Below are positions 6,183 through 13,349 of a stretch of DNA of 13,354 bases, piece by piece. The notes below the pieces were generated by a model. It ran no database searches, had not been told where the DNA came from, and saw nothing but the letters and a program-made list of their open reading frames with translations. The stretch's first letter is position 1. Each line of letters starts with the position of its first letter. A program made the position numbers and the translations under genes. The DNA is from CAZBRS01 sp964494475 (GTDB taxonomy: Bacteria > Myxococcota_A > UBA9042 > CAZBRS01), in NCBI GenBank assembly GCA_964494475.1, contig CAZBRS010000093.1, positions 1-13,354 of the forward strand. Reading direction: 5' to 3'.

Positions 6183-8030
6183 ATGCGAGCGCTGCCTGCC
6201 CTGCGAGCGCTGTCCGTCCTGCTCGCGCTCGTCGTCGCGCTCGTCGGGGTGCGCCCCGCGCAGGGCGCCGACGCCCGACGCGCGATCCCCCCCGAGGCCG
6301 CCGCGGTCCTCGATCGCGCGCTCAGCGGCTTGCCGGCCTCCATCACCGTCGGCGACGTGGCCATCGCCCGCGACACCGTTCGCCTCAACGCCTGTCGGGC
6401 CGCCGAGCCCGGCGCGTGCGTCGAGCTCACGCTCAGCGATCCCCTCGGCGACTGCTCGGGCGCCGTGCACGGCCCCTGGTGCGTGCTCGCGAGCCCGGCC
6501 GGGGGCGTCGACGACGTACGCGCGCCCCTGCTGGCGGCGCTCGGGGGCCTGTCCGACGCCGACGTATGGCGCGAGATCCCTCCGGATCCGCACCTCGATC
6601 CTGCGGCGCGCCAGGCCTCGGGGCCCAGGTGGGTGCCGGCCTCCGACGATCTGGGGCCGGCGCTGGGGCGTGTCGACGCGGCCCTGCCACGCTGGGTCGT
6701 GGCGCTCGCCGCGGTGGTCGTGCCCCTGGCGCTGGGGTTGTTGCTCGGCCTCGCGCTGCGGCGCCTGCTCCGACGGCGCGTGGGGCCCGGCTGGGGCCTG
6801 CTGCTCGCCGCGGCGCCGTTCGGGCTGTGGCCGGTCCTCGACCCCACGCGCGTGCCGCTCGGCCTCGCCGACGAGGTGCTGCTGCTCGGCACGCTGGGGC
6901 TCGGGCTGGCCGTCGGCGGCGCGGCCGACCTGTCGCGCCGCGGGTTCGCCAGGCTCGGGTTGACCCTCGGCGCGTCGTTGCTCGCGCTGCTCCTGTTCGA
7001 GGGCGTGGCCCGCGTGGCGCTCCCGCGTCCGCCCGCCTTCGCCGATCCGGCGGGCCAGTCGCTGTTCTTCCTGCCCGAGTCGACCGGCCGGGGGTTCTTC
7101 GGTGACGTCATCTGTCGGGCGGTCTACCCCGGGCACTACCCCGAGCTCTTCGAGGCCCGCTCCCGCCCGGCCCAGGGCGCCGAGCGCGTCGTGCTGCACG
7201 TCGGCGACTCGATGGCCGCCGGGTACGGGTTGCGGGCCGACGGCGACTACTTCGGCGGGGGAGAGCCGGAGGCCTATCCCGTGCTGTTGAACGGGTCCGA
7301 GGCGAGCGTCGTGCACGTGAACGCCGCCATCCCCACGGCGGGCCTCGACCACTACCTGCTCATCGTGCGCGCCTGGCTCCCGCGCCTGCGCGTGAGCGGG
7401 GTGGTCGTCCACTTCTTCCTCGGCAACGATCTCAGCGACATCGACGCCGGGTCCATCTGCTGCCGCGAAGAGACCTGGCTGGTCTACGGTGCCGACGGCC
7501 CCCGCGCCCGCTGCCCCGAACCGCAGACGGGACTCGCGCCCCTCGCGACGCCCCGGCGCGCACGGGGGCCCTTCCTGGCGCGCCTGCTCGCGCCCTGGTC
7601 CGAGGCCGCCGCGCACGCGCTGCTGGCGTTCGACCGGCTCTTCGGCGCGCGCCTGCCGGCCGACGACGCCGTCACGCGGCGCACCCACCTCGAGGCCATC
7701 TTCGCGGCCCTGAAAGCCGACTGCGACCGAGCCGGCGTGCCCCTGGCGCTGGTGATCGTGCCCTACCGCTGGGCCCTCGAGGAGCCCGACCCGCAGGCCA
7801 GCGAGGCCTGGAGGCTGCGCGAGACGCTGCTGGCCGAGGGCGCGAAGCTCGGCGTCGCGGTGCTCGACCCGTGGATGGACTTCGAGGCGGCCGTGAAGGC
7901 CGGCGGTGAGGAGGCCTCGTGGTACGCGAGCCTGGTGCCCCGTGACATCCACTTCAGCGCGAAGGGCAATCGCTGGATGGCCGACTGGCTGGCGCCGCGC
8001 CTCGCGGCCGCGCTGCGCCTCAGGCCTTGA
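6183..8030 (+). CDS. Membrane-anchored SGNH/GDSL hydrolase-like protein
   Basis: 615 residues. Residues 1-29 look like a signal peptide (LLALVVALVG core, Ala/Gly at about 26-29). A periplasmic segment (30-170) with four cysteines (C71, C79, C91, C100) may hold disulfides. Four membrane helices follow (about 171-192, 203-219, 229-248, 258-278), which returns the chain to the outside. The C-terminal domain (about 331-615) shows SGNH blocks: VVLHVGDSMAAG (336-347) with nucleophile S343, FFLGNDLSD (411-419) with N415, and DIHFSAKGNRWM (588-599) with D588 and H590 as the usual Asp-x-x/His pair. Family members hydrolyse or transfer ester-linked acyl groups on polysaccharides, lipids or peptidoglycan; related membrane fusions act in O-acetylation. 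The start 2 bases after the previous TGA is preceded by GAGTGAG and gives the signal peptide. Its end overlaps the convergent FAD-subunit gene by 11 bases. Substrate unknown. Confidence 0.8.
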   Translation: MRALPALRALSVLLALVVALVGVRPAQGADARRAIPPEAAAVLDRALSGLPASITVGDVAIARDTVRLNACRAAEPGACVELTLSDPLGDCSGAVHGPWCVLASPAGGVDDVRAPLLAALGGLSDADVWREIPPDPHLDPAARQASGPRWVPASDDLGPALGRVDAALPRWVVALAAVVVPLALGLLLGLALRRLLRRRVGPGWGLLLAAAPFGLWPVLDPTRVPLGLADEVLLLGTLGLGLAVGGAADLSRRGFARLGLTLGASLLALLLFEGVARVALPRPPAFADPAGQSLFFLPESTGRGFFGDVICRAVYPGHYPELFEARSRPAQGAERVVLHVGDSMAAGYGLRADGDYFGGGEPEAYPVLLNGSEASVVHVNAAIPTAGLDHYLLIVRAWLPRLRVSGVVVHFFLGNDLSDIDAGSICCREETWLVYGADGPRARCPEPQTGLAPLATPRRARGPFLARLLAPWSEAAAHALLAFDRLFGARLPADDAVTRRTHLEAIFAALKADCDRAGVPLALVIVPYRWALEEPDPQASEAWRLRETLLAEGAKLGVAVLDPWMDFEAAVKAGGEEASWYASLVPRDIHFSAKGNRWMADWLAPRLAAALRLRP

Positions 8031-10386
8031 TCAGCCCGAGCACCGCCTTCTTCACCAACGCCCGGACGATCTGCACCTTGAAGGCGTTGCCCGCCAGGGG
8101 CTGCACGCCTCGCACGGCGATCGACGCGGCCACCTCGGCCACCTCCTCGGCGGGCTCCTTGCCCACCAGGAACTCCTCGACCTCGCGGGCGCGCAGGGGC
8201 GTCGGGGCCACGGCGCCCAGCGCCACGCGGGCCGACGTGATCTTGCCGCGCTTCAGGGTGAGGACGCTGGCCACGCCCACGATCGGGAAGTCGATGGCGT
8301 TTCGAACGCGGAACTTCTGGTAGCCCTGGATCGCGCCCGCGGGCGGCGTGGGGACGGACACGCCCGTCACGAGCTCGCCCTCGGCCAGGCGCGTGCTGGT
8401 GTGCGTGCCCGTGCCGAAGAAGTCTTCGGCCGCGAACGTGCGCGCGGTGGTCTCGATGGTGGCGTCGAGGGCGATGAGCGCGGGCGCCAGGTCGGAGGCG
8501 TTGACCGCGACGCAGCCGCAGTTGAGGCAGCGGCCGGCCTCGATCTCGACGTCGCGCAGCGTGATCGTGCTCGTGTCTTCGAGGTCGATGGTGCGGGAAC
8601 CCAGGGGGCGCCACGGGGCGAAGGCCGCCGGCGAGGCCGTGAGCGCGGGCACGTTCACGTCGGCGCCGGACGAGGCCCCGTCGATCTCGCTCTTGAGCCC
8701 CTTTCCGCCGAGGTCGGCGTCGAGCGACAGCGCCGCGCGCTTGCCCGCCGCGATGCCGGCGATGACGGTCGACGCGCCGGTCACGAGGTCGCCGCCCGCG
8801 TAGACGTGAGCAAGGCTGGTGGCCTGCGTGTCGGGGTCGGCCGCCAGCGCGCCGCGCGCGGTCGCGAGCTCGGGGCCCGCCCACGACAGGTCGGGGCCCT
8901 GGCCGATGGCCACCAGCACGCAGTCGGCCTTCACGGCGGTCGTGGTGGCCGGGTCGAACGAGGGCCGGAAGCGCCCGTCGGCGTCGAAGACCGACGTGCA
9001 GCGCACGAGCTCCAGGCCCGCCAGCTTGCCCGCGCGCACCAGCACCTTGCGCGGCCCGAACGACGGCAGCAGCTCGATCTTCTCTTCGAGGGCCTGCTCG
9101 AGGTCCTCGGGGATGGCGGGCATGGCGTCGCGTGCCTCGAGGCACGCCATGGTCACCTTGCCGGCGCCCAGGCGCAGCGCCGAGATGGCCACGTCGACCG
9201 CCACGCTGCCGCCGCCGATGACCAGCACGTGCTTGCCGGGCACGGCGCGGTCGCCGGTGGCCACGCCCTGCAGGAAGTCGAGGCCCGAGCCGAGCAGCTC
9301 CTCGTGCTCGAGGCCGAGGGTGCGCTGCTTCCATCCGCCCGTGCCCAGGAACACGCCGTCGTAGCCCTTGCGCAGCTCTTTCAGCGTGAGGTTGCCGCCC
9401 AGTTCGGCGTGCTGCACGAACGTGATGCCCATGGCCACGAACGCGTCGATCTGCCGCGCCAGCACGTCCTTGGGCAGGCGGTAGGCCGGGATGCTGTAGC
9501 GGAGCATGCCCCCGGGCTCGGCCATGCGGTCGTACACCGTGACGGCGTGTCCGGCCTTGCGCAGGTAGTAGGCCGCCGCCAACCCGGCGGGGCCCGCGCC
9601 CACGACGGCGATCTTCTTGCCGCTCTCCTTCTTCGGTGCCTTCAGGAACGTGCCCGCGTGCTCGAGCACGTGGTCGCCCAGGAAGCGCTCGATGTCGCGG
9701 GTCGCCACGGGCTCGTCGAACTCGACGCGGCTGCAGTGCGACTGGCAGTCGTGCGGGCACACGCGCCCCGTGATGGCGGGCAGGGGGTTGTTCTCGAGGA
9801 GCATGCGGGCCGCCAGGGCGAGCTCGCCGCTCCGCATCTTCTCGAGGTAGAACGGGATGGCCACGTGGGCCGGGCAGCCCTGGGAGCACCCCGGCGCGCA
9901 CGAGCGCGCGGCCCCGAAGATGGAGTGGTAGCGGTTGTCGCCGAGGATGGCTCCGCAGATGTCGCCGCCCTTGCGCAGGCAGTCGAACAGGTTCTCGGGC
10001 GTGCGGTAGTACCAGCAGCGGGGCTCCTGGCAGAGGTTGCCGCCCACCGTGGCCATGTTGCGGATCTGCGGGCTCGCCACCGAGCGCGCGGCCTCGGCCA
10101 GGGCGCCGAAGCCCTCGCGGACGGCCGGGTGGGTCGCGACGTCGGCCAGCCGGGTCAGCGCGCCGACCTTCAGGCCCTTCTTTCCGACCTTCACGTCGGC
10201 CAGGCCCTGGATGGGCTTCACGTCGACCAGCACGTCGGGGTAGCTGGCGTGGATGTTGTCCTTGAGCACGCCCAGCAGATCGGTGCCCCCCGCGACGACG
10301 GCCGTGCGGAGGCCGGGCTTCGTGGCGAGCGCCATGGCCTGCTTCAGGGTGGTGGCGGTCTTGTGTTCGAGCTTGCGGATGGCCAT
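8020..10386 (-). CDS. Molybdenum hydroxylase FAD subunit with an inserted GltD-like oxidoreductase module
   Basis: 788 residues, against roughly 280-330 for ordinary CoxM-type subunits. Residues 1-160 are the FAD-binding domain (AGGTDLLGVL 32-41; ATVGGNL 112-118), followed by C119, C124, C136 and C144 as in YagS/HcrB-type subunits that hold an extra [4Fe-4S] cluster. Where the chain should go from NRYHSIFG (151-158) to CVAVNASDLAPALIALDA (625-642), a GltD-like module intervenes: Fe-S cysteines C163, C167, C171 and C210, C214, C218; FAD loop GAGPAG (263-268); NAD(P) loop GGGSVAVD (391-398); flavin end motif VYAGGDLVTGAS (528-539); and RCLNCGC (619-625). The C-terminal FAD-subunit domain then resumes (about 643-788). 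There is no frameshift or stop at either junction. Inferred role: pass electrons from the Mo subunit through Fe-S and two flavins to or from NAD(P) or a ferredoxin. Start at 10386 has GGGAGGTG upstream and lies 2 bases after the Mo-subunit stop. Confidence 0.93.
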   Translation of the reverse strand: MAIRKLEHKTATTLKQAMALATKPGLRTAVVAGGTDLLGVLKDNIHASYPDVLVDVKPIQGLADVKVGKKGLKVGALTRLADVATHPAVREGFGALAEAARSVASPQIRNMATVGGNLCQEPRCWYYRTPENLFDCLRKGGDICGAILGDNRYHSIFGAARSCAPGCSQGCPAHVAIPFYLEKMRSGELALAARMLLENNPLPAITGRVCPHDCQSHCSRVEFDEPVATRDIERFLGDHVLEHAGTFLKAPKKESGKKIAVVGAGPAGLAAAYYLRKAGHAVTVYDRMAEPGGMLRYSIPAYRLPKDVLARQIDAFVAMGITFVQHAELGGNLTLKELRKGYDGVFLGTGGWKQRTLGLEHEELLGSGLDFLQGVATGDRAVPGKHVLVIGGGSVAVDVAISALRLGAGKVTMACLEARDAMPAIPEDLEQALEEKIELLPSFGPRKVLVRAGKLAGLELVRCTSVFDADGRFRPSFDPATTTAVKADCVLVAIGQGPDLSWAGPELATARGALAADPDTQATSLAHVYAGGDLVTGASTVIAGIAAGKRAALSLDADLGGKGLKSEIDGASSGADVNVPALTASPAAFAPWRPLGSRTIDLEDTSTITLRDVEIEAGRCLNCGCVAVNASDLAPALIALDATIETTARTFAAEDFFGTGTHTSTRLAEGELVTGVSVPTPPAGAIQGYQKFRVRNAIDFPIVGVASVLTLKRGKITSARVALGAVAPTPLRAREVEEFLVGKEPAEEVAEVAASIAVRGVQPLAGNAFKVQIVRALVKKAVLGLIKA

Positions 10387-10388
10387 GG

Positions 10389-12755
10389 TCACCTCCCGGC
10401 CTTGCCGAGGGCCGCCAGGACCTTCTCGGGCTTCACGGGGATCTCGTCGATGCGCTCGCCGATGGCGTTGTAGATGGCGTTCAGGATGGCCCGCGGGGCG
10501 CACGTGAGCGTGCCCTCGCCGATGCCGCAGGCGCCGTACTCGCCGCCGCCGCGCCACACCTCCAGCAGGATGGGGTCGATCTCGGGCATGTCGGCCATGG
10601 TCGGGATCTTGTAGTCGATCCAGTTGAAGTTCAACGGGATGCCCGTGGCCTCGTCGTAGATGATCTCCTCGGTCAGGGCCTCGCCCAGGCCGGTCGTCTG
10701 GCCGCCGATCTGCTGGGCCTCGGCGCCCGAGGCGTACATGACGGTGCCGCAGTCGTTGACCACGGACATGTTCAGCGTCTGCACGCGGCCCGTGGCGGTG
10801 TCGACCTCGACCTCGGCGAAGGTCACGATGTAGGGCACGCCCGTGCGCTCGGCCAGGGGCGGCCGGCTCATCTTGACCGCGATGGGCAGCAGGGGCGGCA
10901 CCATCAGCACGTCCTTGACGCGCTTGCCCTTCTTCGGAGCGGCCTTCACGAACACGCGGCCGTCGGCCACGTCGAGCTCGTCGGCCCCGACCCCGAACTG
11001 CGGCGCGGCGCGCTCGAGCACCTTCTGCTTCAGCTCCTTCGCCGCCACGGCCATGACCTCGCTCTGCAGGTACGAGACCGCGCTGTCGGTCTGCACGCAG
11101 TCCTTGAGCGAGACGTTGGTGTCGATGACCGACACCCAGTGGATGTCGGCCGGCGTGAGGCCCAGGAAGCCGAGCGCCTCGGCGCAGCCGAGCACGTTGC
11201 ACGTGTTCGAGCCCGTGCCGGTCTCGACCGTCGGCGCGTCGAGGATGACCGAGCCGTCGGGGTTCAGGGTCATGCCCACCTGCACCTCGCCGCGCCGGAT
11301 CTCCTGCCACTCGGCGTGCCAGCCGGGGTGGAACGAGAAGCCCACGCCGCGCTTCTTCGTGCCCTCGAACGTCGGGCCCTGGCCCGGCGCGTGGCGCTTC
11401 TCCTTCCAGCCGATGCGGTCGGCGCCCGCGTGCAGCACGTTCGTGAGGCTCTTGTTGGGGAGGCCCTCCCACTCGTGCCCGAAGTTCTTGAGGCACAGGT
11501 CGATGGGGTCCAGGCCCAGCTTCTCGGCCAGCAGATCGACCATGTGGCCCAGGATCAGGTTGGCCTGCGAGTTGCCGACCCCGCGCATCATGCAGGCCGG
11601 CATCTTGTTGGTGTACACGCCGTGGGCCGTGAAGCGCACGTTCGGCACGTGGGCCAGCGCCACCTCGGCGATCTCCATGGGCGCGAACTTGAGCGCGAAC
11701 ATGGTGTGGTCGGCGTAGGCGCCGGCGTTGCCGATCGACGAGAACTCCATGGCCGTGATCGTGCCGTCGTTCGTCGCGCCCACGCGCGCCGTGTAGGTGG
11801 CCTGCTGCCGGCCGTCGTGGAAGCTCTCGCGCCGCGTGTGCTTGAACTTCACGGGCCGCCCCACCTTCTTCGCGAGCAGCGCGGTGAACAGGAAGAAGGG
11901 CTGGTCGCCCGTGTCGCCGCGGCCGAACTGTCCGCCCACGTAGGGGCTGACCACGCGCACCTTCGAGATGGGCAGATCGAGCATCTGGGCCATGTGCATG
12001 CGGCTCTGGTCGGCCTCGAACGAGTTGGACCAGACGGTCACCTGGTCCTGCTTCCACTCGATGACGCAGCACCAGGGGTCGAGCGAGTTCTGGGTGGCGT
12101 TGTGGAAGATCGAGGTGCCTTCGACCACCACCGGCGCCTTCGCGAGCGCTTTCTCGACGTCGCCCTTGTTCACGAAGGTGTGCGGACCGCCCACCGTGTC
12201 CTCGGGCATCACGTTGTCGGGCGCGATCTCGGGGTGCAGCACGGGCGCGCCGGGCTCCATGGCCAGGTCCGCGTCGAGCACGAAGGGAAGCACCTCCCAG
12301 TCGACCTTCAAAAGGCGCACGGCCTCCTCGGCGATGGCCTCGGTCTCGGCGGCCACCACGGCCCCCACCTCGTCGCCCACCCAGCAGGCGTGGTCGCCGA
12401 GCACGCGCCGGTCCTTGTAGCGGCGCCACATCATGGTCTCGTACGAGACGGTGTCGACGCCGTCGGTCCAGCCCGCGCTCGTGACCTTCAGGCGGGCGAC
12501 CTCGGGCTCGTCGTAGGTGAGGACGCCGAGCACGCCGGGCAGCGCCAGGGCCGCGCGGGTGTCGATGCCGCGGATGCGCGCGTGCGGATGGGGGCTGCGC
12601 AGCACCTTGGCGAAGCAGAGGTCGGGCATTCGCAGCCTGGACGCCAGGTCGTCGGCGTACCGGGCCTTGCCCGTGGCCTTCTCGAGGGCGTCGATGCGCG
12701 GGCGGTACTGACCCACGTGCTTTCGAGGCGTGCGCTGGGTGAAGGGCGCCTTCAT
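10389..12755 (-). CDS. Molybdenum hydroxylase catalytic (molybdopterin) subunit, xanthine dehydrogenase/aldehyde oxidase family
   Basis: 788 residues, the usual length for the large subunit. The N-terminal a/b-hammerhead domain covers about 20-135 (RIDALEKATGKARYADDL 20-37). The molybdopterin-binding domains follow: GGQFGRG at 274-280, MMRGVGNSQANLILGHMVD (389-407) in place of the xanthine dehydrogenase RGFGxPQ loop, VETGTGSNT (510-518), and QIGGQTTGLGEALTEE (682-697). GIGEGTLTCAPRA (744-756) contains the probable catalytic glutamate E747. The CO dehydrogenase signature AYxCSFR is absent, so a CO dehydrogenase name would be wrong; the substrate may be an aldehyde, purine, N-heterocycle or acyl-CoA. 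It has no signal peptide, so it is expected in the cytoplasm. Its ATG overlaps the 2Fe-2S subunit stop (ATGA, 12755-12752), and GGGAGGTG lies upstream. The cofactor-insertion chaperone (XdhC/CoxF type) is not in the window. Confidence 0.93.
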   Translation of the reverse strand: MKAPFTQRTPRKHVGQYRPRIDALEKATGKARYADDLASRLRMPDLCFAKVLRSPHPHARIRGIDTRAALALPGVLGVLTYDEPEVARLKVTSAGWTDGVDTVSYETMMWRRYKDRRVLGDHACWVGDEVGAVVAAETEAIAEEAVRLLKVDWEVLPFVLDADLAMEPGAPVLHPEIAPDNVMPEDTVGGPHTFVNKGDVEKALAKAPVVVEGTSIFHNATQNSLDPWCCVIEWKQDQVTVWSNSFEADQSRMHMAQMLDLPISKVRVVSPYVGGQFGRGDTGDQPFFLFTALLAKKVGRPVKFKHTRRESFHDGRQQATYTARVGATNDGTITAMEFSSIGNAGAYADHTMFALKFAPMEIAEVALAHVPNVRFTAHGVYTNKMPACMMRGVGNSQANLILGHMVDLLAEKLGLDPIDLCLKNFGHEWEGLPNKSLTNVLHAGADRIGWKEKRHAPGQGPTFEGTKKRGVGFSFHPGWHAEWQEIRRGEVQVGMTLNPDGSVILDAPTVETGTGSNTCNVLGCAEALGFLGLTPADIHWVSVIDTNVSLKDCVQTDSAVSYLQSEVMAVAAKELKQKVLERAAPQFGVGADELDVADGRVFVKAAPKKGKRVKDVLMVPPLLPIAVKMSRPPLAERTGVPYIVTFAEVEVDTATGRVQTLNMSVVNDCGTVMYASGAEAQQIGGQTTGLGEALTEEIIYDEATGIPLNFNWIDYKIPTMADMPEIDPILLEVWRGGGEYGACGIGEGTLTCAPRAILNAIYNAIGERIDEIPVKPEKVLAALGKAGR
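10390..10397 (-). promoter_or_regulatory. Ribosome binding site of the FAD-subunit gene, overlapping the preceding stop
   Basis: GGGAGGTG on the minus strand, whose last two bases are the first two of the Mo-subunit TGA (10391-10389). It sits 3 bases before the ATG at 10386. Termination of the upstream gene and initiation of this one therefore use the same bases, which favours coupled translation. Confidence 0.6.
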
Positions 12756-13258
12756 ACCACACCTCCCTTCGCGATCTTCTCGGACGCGTGCAGCACCGCC
12801 TGGGCGATGCCGGCGTAGCAGCCGCAGCGGCAGATGTTGCCCGACAGCGCCTCCTTGATCTCGGCCAGCGTGGGGCTGGGGTTCTGGCGCAGGAAGGCCG
12901 TGGTCGTCATCACGAACCCCGGCGTGCAGTAGCCGCACTGCAGCGCCGTGCCATAGCCCGGCTCGCTCTGTTCGACGAAGGCCTCGATGACCGGGTGGTC
13001 GGGGGGCAGCCCCTCGATGGTCGTGATCGCGTGCCCGTCGGCCTCGACGGCCAGCACCATGCACGAGAGCACGGCCTTGTCGTCCAGGATCACGGTGCAC
13101 GCGCCGCACGCGCCCTCGTCGCAGCTGATCTTCAGGCCCGTGAAGCCCAGCCTGTCACGCAGCAGCGCGGCGAGCGTGGTGCCGGGCTCGAGGTCGCGCC
13201 CCGGTATGAGTTCGTACGGCCGGTCGTTGACCGTGATGCGGATCGGCTTGGTCGCCAT
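12752..13258 (-). CDS. Molybdenum hydroxylase 2Fe-2S subunit
   Basis: 168 residues, normal for the small subunit. The N-terminal plant-type [2Fe-2S] ferredoxin domain has C46, C51, C54 and C66 (ISCDEGACGACTVIL, 44-58). The C-terminal four-helix [2Fe-2S] domain has CGYCTPG (108-114) and ICRCGCYAGI (142-151), giving C108, C111, C143 and C145; C147 is an extra Cys where many homologues have a non-Cys residue. The subunit passes electrons from the molybdenum centre to the FAD subunit. It has no twin-arginine signal, so unlike the periplasmic PaoA type it should be cytoplasmic. ATG at 13258 is chosen because AGGAGG lies 6 bases upstream and the family N-terminus begins here; in-frame ATGs further upstream have no homologous sequence. 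It is the first gene of the operon and overlaps the Mo subunit by 4 bases. Confidence 0.95.
   Translation of the reverse strand: MATKPIRITVNDRPYELIPGRDLEPGTTLAALLRDRLGFTGLKISCDEGACGACTVILDDKAVLSCMVLAVEADGHAITTIEGLPPDHPVIEAFVEQSEPGYGTALQCGYCTPGFVMTTTAFLRQNPSPTLAEIKEALSGNICRCGCYAGIAQAVLHASEKIAKGGVV
12760..12767 (-). promoter_or_regulatory. Ribosome binding site of the molybdopterin-subunit gene
   Basis: GGGAGGTG on the minus strand, 4 bases before the ATG at 12755. It is the same octamer as that used by the FAD-subunit gene and lies within the end of the 2Fe-2S subunit gene. It fixes the start, although the open frame continues upstream. Confidence 0.65.
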
Positions 13259-13264
13259 CGCGCC

Positions 13265-13270
13265 CCTCCT
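13265..13270 (-). promoter_or_regulatory. Ribosome binding site of the 2Fe-2S subunit gene
   Basis: AGGAGG on the minus strand, 6 bases before the ATG at 13258. A full consensus site that selects this start over upstream in-frame ATGs. Confidence 0.75.
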
Positions 13271-13306
13271 CGGTTGGACTGGGGAGAACATCGCCGCCAG
13301 GGCACT

Positions 13307-13336
13307 ACCGTAGGCGACGCGGGGGCGGGGGGTCAA
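13307..13336 (-). promoter_or_regulatory. Candidate promoter of the molybdenum hydroxylase operon
   Basis: On the minus strand TTGACC (13336-13331) is followed after 18 bases by TACGGT (13312-13307). Transcription would start near 13300 and give a leader of about 40 bases. The -35 element is good but the -10 element matches only three of six positions, so the site may need an activator or may be fortuitous. Confidence 0.3.
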
Positions 13337-13349
13337 GATTTGATCGACC
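13331..13349. promoter_or_regulatory. Inverted repeat over the -35 region, possible operator
   Basis: GGTC-N11-GACC with further symmetric A/T positions, overlapping a shorter TCAA-N3-TTGA dyad at 13333-13343. It covers the candidate -35 hexamer of the molybdenum hydroxylase operon, the place for a repressor or activator dimer. The arms are short and could occur by chance. Confidence 0.22.

Noticed and set aside
5877..7952. 691-residue open frame antisense to the SGNH gene
   Set aside because: No recognisable domain; a shadow of the strongly supported SGNH coding frame.
8020..10386. Two separate genes, or an assembly artefact joining a GltD gene to a FAD-subunit gene
   Set aside because: The GltD module is flanked on both sides by matching halves of the same host domain in one uninterrupted frame. 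A chimera would have to splice in frame twice at homologous points, which is unlikely, though read-level confirmation would settle it.
7906..10473. 855-residue plus-strand open frame across the FAD subunit
   Set aside because: Antisense shadow with biased His/Gly/Arg composition; the minus-strand frame carries many catalytic and cofactor motifs.
8020..12762. A 1580-residue open frame on the minus strand
   Set aside because: Only the last 788 codons (from 10386) encode recognisable domains with a ribosome site; the rest is an out-of-frame reading of the Mo-subunit gene, with Arg/Gly/Pro-rich low-complexity sequence.
11139..12818. 559-residue plus-strand open frame across the Mo subunit
   Set aside because: Antisense shadow without motifs.
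8020..13258. Naming the operon an aerobic CO dehydrogenase (coxSLM)
   Set aside because: The large subunit lacks the AYxCSFR active-site loop of CO dehydrogenase; only the general molybdenum hydroxylase family is supported.
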